DNA of 64,000 nucleotides, taken from contig JAHBXD010000003.1 in NCBI GenBank assembly GCA_019636695.1, positions 186,001 to 250,000 of the forward strand, written 5' to 3'. Position numbers and translations under genes: made by a program. The number at the start of each line of letters is the position of its first letter. Position 1 is the first letter of the stretch. The notes beneath the pieces were generated by a model that was not told where the DNA came from, made no database searches, and saw only the letters and a list, made by a program, of their open reading frames with translations. Below, piece after piece: positions 63,107 to 64,000 of this stretch. The DNA comes from Phycisphaeraceae bacterium (GTDB taxonomy: Bacteria; Planctomycetota; Phycisphaerae; Phycisphaerales; UBA1924).

Positions 63107-63289
63107 GCCGGGCAGCCCTCCTTGATCTTGAAACGATACCGAAAGGCGGAAGCCGAAACAACCCCTGGCGCGACCGTAGCGGGGCGTGTCATGCTACATT
63201 CCACCAGATATCCGGCGGGACAGCTCATGTTCGCACGGCCGGGATGATGTCGCGTGTGAACGAACCAACGGCGACTTGAGGAGGTTGAC

Positions 63290-64000
63290 ATGCCGACGCT
63301 GCGTCTCTTTCACGTTGACGCTTTCACGGAGCGGACGTTCTGCGGAAATCCGGCGGCCGTTGTGCCGTTGGAAGCGTGGCCTGAAGACGACCTGATGCAG
63401 CATATTGCTCACGAAAACAACCTTGCGGAAACCGCTTTCTTCGTGCCGCGTGAGACAGGCGCGTACGACATCCGGTGGTTTACGCCGACGACGGAGGTCG
63501 ACTTGTGCGGGCATGCCACCCTGGCAAGCGCGCATGTGTTATGGAAACACCTGGGAGTCGCCGGAGACAACCTGGTATTCCATTCACGATCCGGGGCGCT
63601 GCCGGTGGCACGAGACCGGGACATGCTGGTGCTTGATTTCCCAGCGCGTCCGGCGGCCTCGGTGCCCGTGACGCCGGAGATCGCCGCGGCACTCGGACGG
63701 ATGCCCGCCGAGTTGTATCAGGCGCGGGACTACATGGCCGTGTTCGAGAACAAACGCGACGTGCATGAGCTTGTACCGGACATGGCTGCGCTCGCGGCGA
63801 TAGCTTCACACGGATTCATCGTGACCGCTCCCGCGACCCGACATGATTTCGTCTGCCGTTTCTTCGCCCCTGCGGTCGGGGTGCCAGAAGATTCCGTCAC
63901 TGGATCGGCACATTGCACGCTAGTTCCGTTCTGGGCAAAGAGGCTCGGCAAGTCGAGCCTGACCTCACATCAGGTTTCCCGACGCGGAGGTGAGCTTTTC
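63290..64000 (+). CDS. PhzF family isomerase/epimerase-like protein (3' end outside window)
   Basis: 237 residues are visible from the ATG at 63290, which has AGGAGG 5 nt upstream; the frame is still open at the window end. Full PhzF proteins are about 260-300 aa, so most of the gene is here. The hallmarks are HVDAFTERTFCGNPAAVV at the start, NLAETAFF with the conserved catalytic Glu, DLCGHATLASAHVLW, and RFFAPAVGVPEDSVTGSAH late in the protein. The fold is that of diaminopimelate epimerase. PhzF itself isomerises DHHA in phenazine synthesis, but most homologues have unknown substrates and no phenazine genes are seen here. Confidence 0.93.
   Translation, partial: MPTLRLFHVDAFTERTFCGNPAAVVPLEAWPEDDLMQHIAHENNLAETAFFVPRETGAYDIRWFTPTTEVDLCGHATLASAHVLWKHLGVAGDNLVFHSRSGALPVARDRDMLVLDFPARPAASVPVTPEIAAALGRMPAELYQARDYMAVFENKRDVHELVPDMAALAAIASHGFIVTAPATRHDFVCRFFAPAVGVPEDSVTGSAHCTLVPFWAKRLGKSSLTSHQVSRRGGELF

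Noticed and set aside
1..64000. CRISPR arrays, insertion sequences, integrases or rRNA genes.
   Set aside because: No regularly spaced direct repeats, transposase or integrase motifs, or rRNA-like sequence were seen on reading both strands.

Overview
The window looks like chromosomal DNA of a planctomycete of the class Phycisphaerae, probably order Phycisphaerales. The best single clue is the secreted S8 protease at 56180-59380. Its C-terminus carries a duplicated dockerin-like calcium-loop segment with the DASDFFYYLDQF signature that I associate with Phycisphaerales secreted proteins. Other features that fit are the high GC content, a PurS-PurL fusion, a small Hc1-like histone, a giant hemagglutinin-type adhesin and a Gram-negative envelope gene set. 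The taxonomic call rests on recalled family knowledge, not on a search.

Left part (1-15.7 kb): the window opens in the 3' end of a TssC-like type VI secretion (T6SS) sheath gene on the + strand. A META-domain lipoprotein, purL and a fatty-acid oxidation group follow (acyl-CoA dehydrogenase, enoyl-CoA hydratase and, divergently, a thiolase, with an MscS channel between). A decayed amidase remnant lies at about 10 kb. Next is a short surface-polysaccharide cluster on the - strand (flippase, sulfotransferase, GT4 glycosyltransferase), then a secreted protein of unknown function with a good promoter.

Centre (15.8-47.8 kb): this is the most interesting block. It is a T6SS cluster on the - strand, read from high to low coordinates: unknown 309-aa protein, tssK, tssL, tssM, a large TagF/ImpM fusion protein, then tssA, tssB, tssC and hcp. 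Between the TagF fusion and tssA sits a complete two-partner secretion pair in the same orientation: a TpsB outer-membrane transporter and a 4544-residue TpsA filamentous adhesin. The adhesin alone takes up 13.6 kb and carries a module repeated about nine times. The TagF protein is itself unusual: TagF domain, one membrane span, about 800 periplasmic residues, then a SUMF1/FGE-like domain without catalytic cysteines. tssE, tssF, tssG, tssH/clpV and vgrG are not in the window.

Right part (48-64 kb): a small lipoprotein, an unknown membrane protein, gyrB, tRNA-Ala(TGC), a YgaP-like rhodanese, a LiuC-like crotonase, and a FolD homologue in which the catalytic Lys, Gln and Asp are all replaced. 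After these come a lipoprotein, the dockerin-bearing subtilase, an OmpH/Skp-like protein, mannose-6-phosphate isomerase, a FabZ-like dehydratase preceded by a 64-aa Hc1-like histone, an APH-type phosphotransferase and the 5' part of a PhzF-family gene.

Themes: the cell-surface functions (T6SS, giant adhesin, sulfated-glycan genes, secreted protease) suggest an organism specialised for contact with other cells or surfaces. The remainder is ordinary core metabolism. All functional assignments come from reading motifs; no database search was possible.
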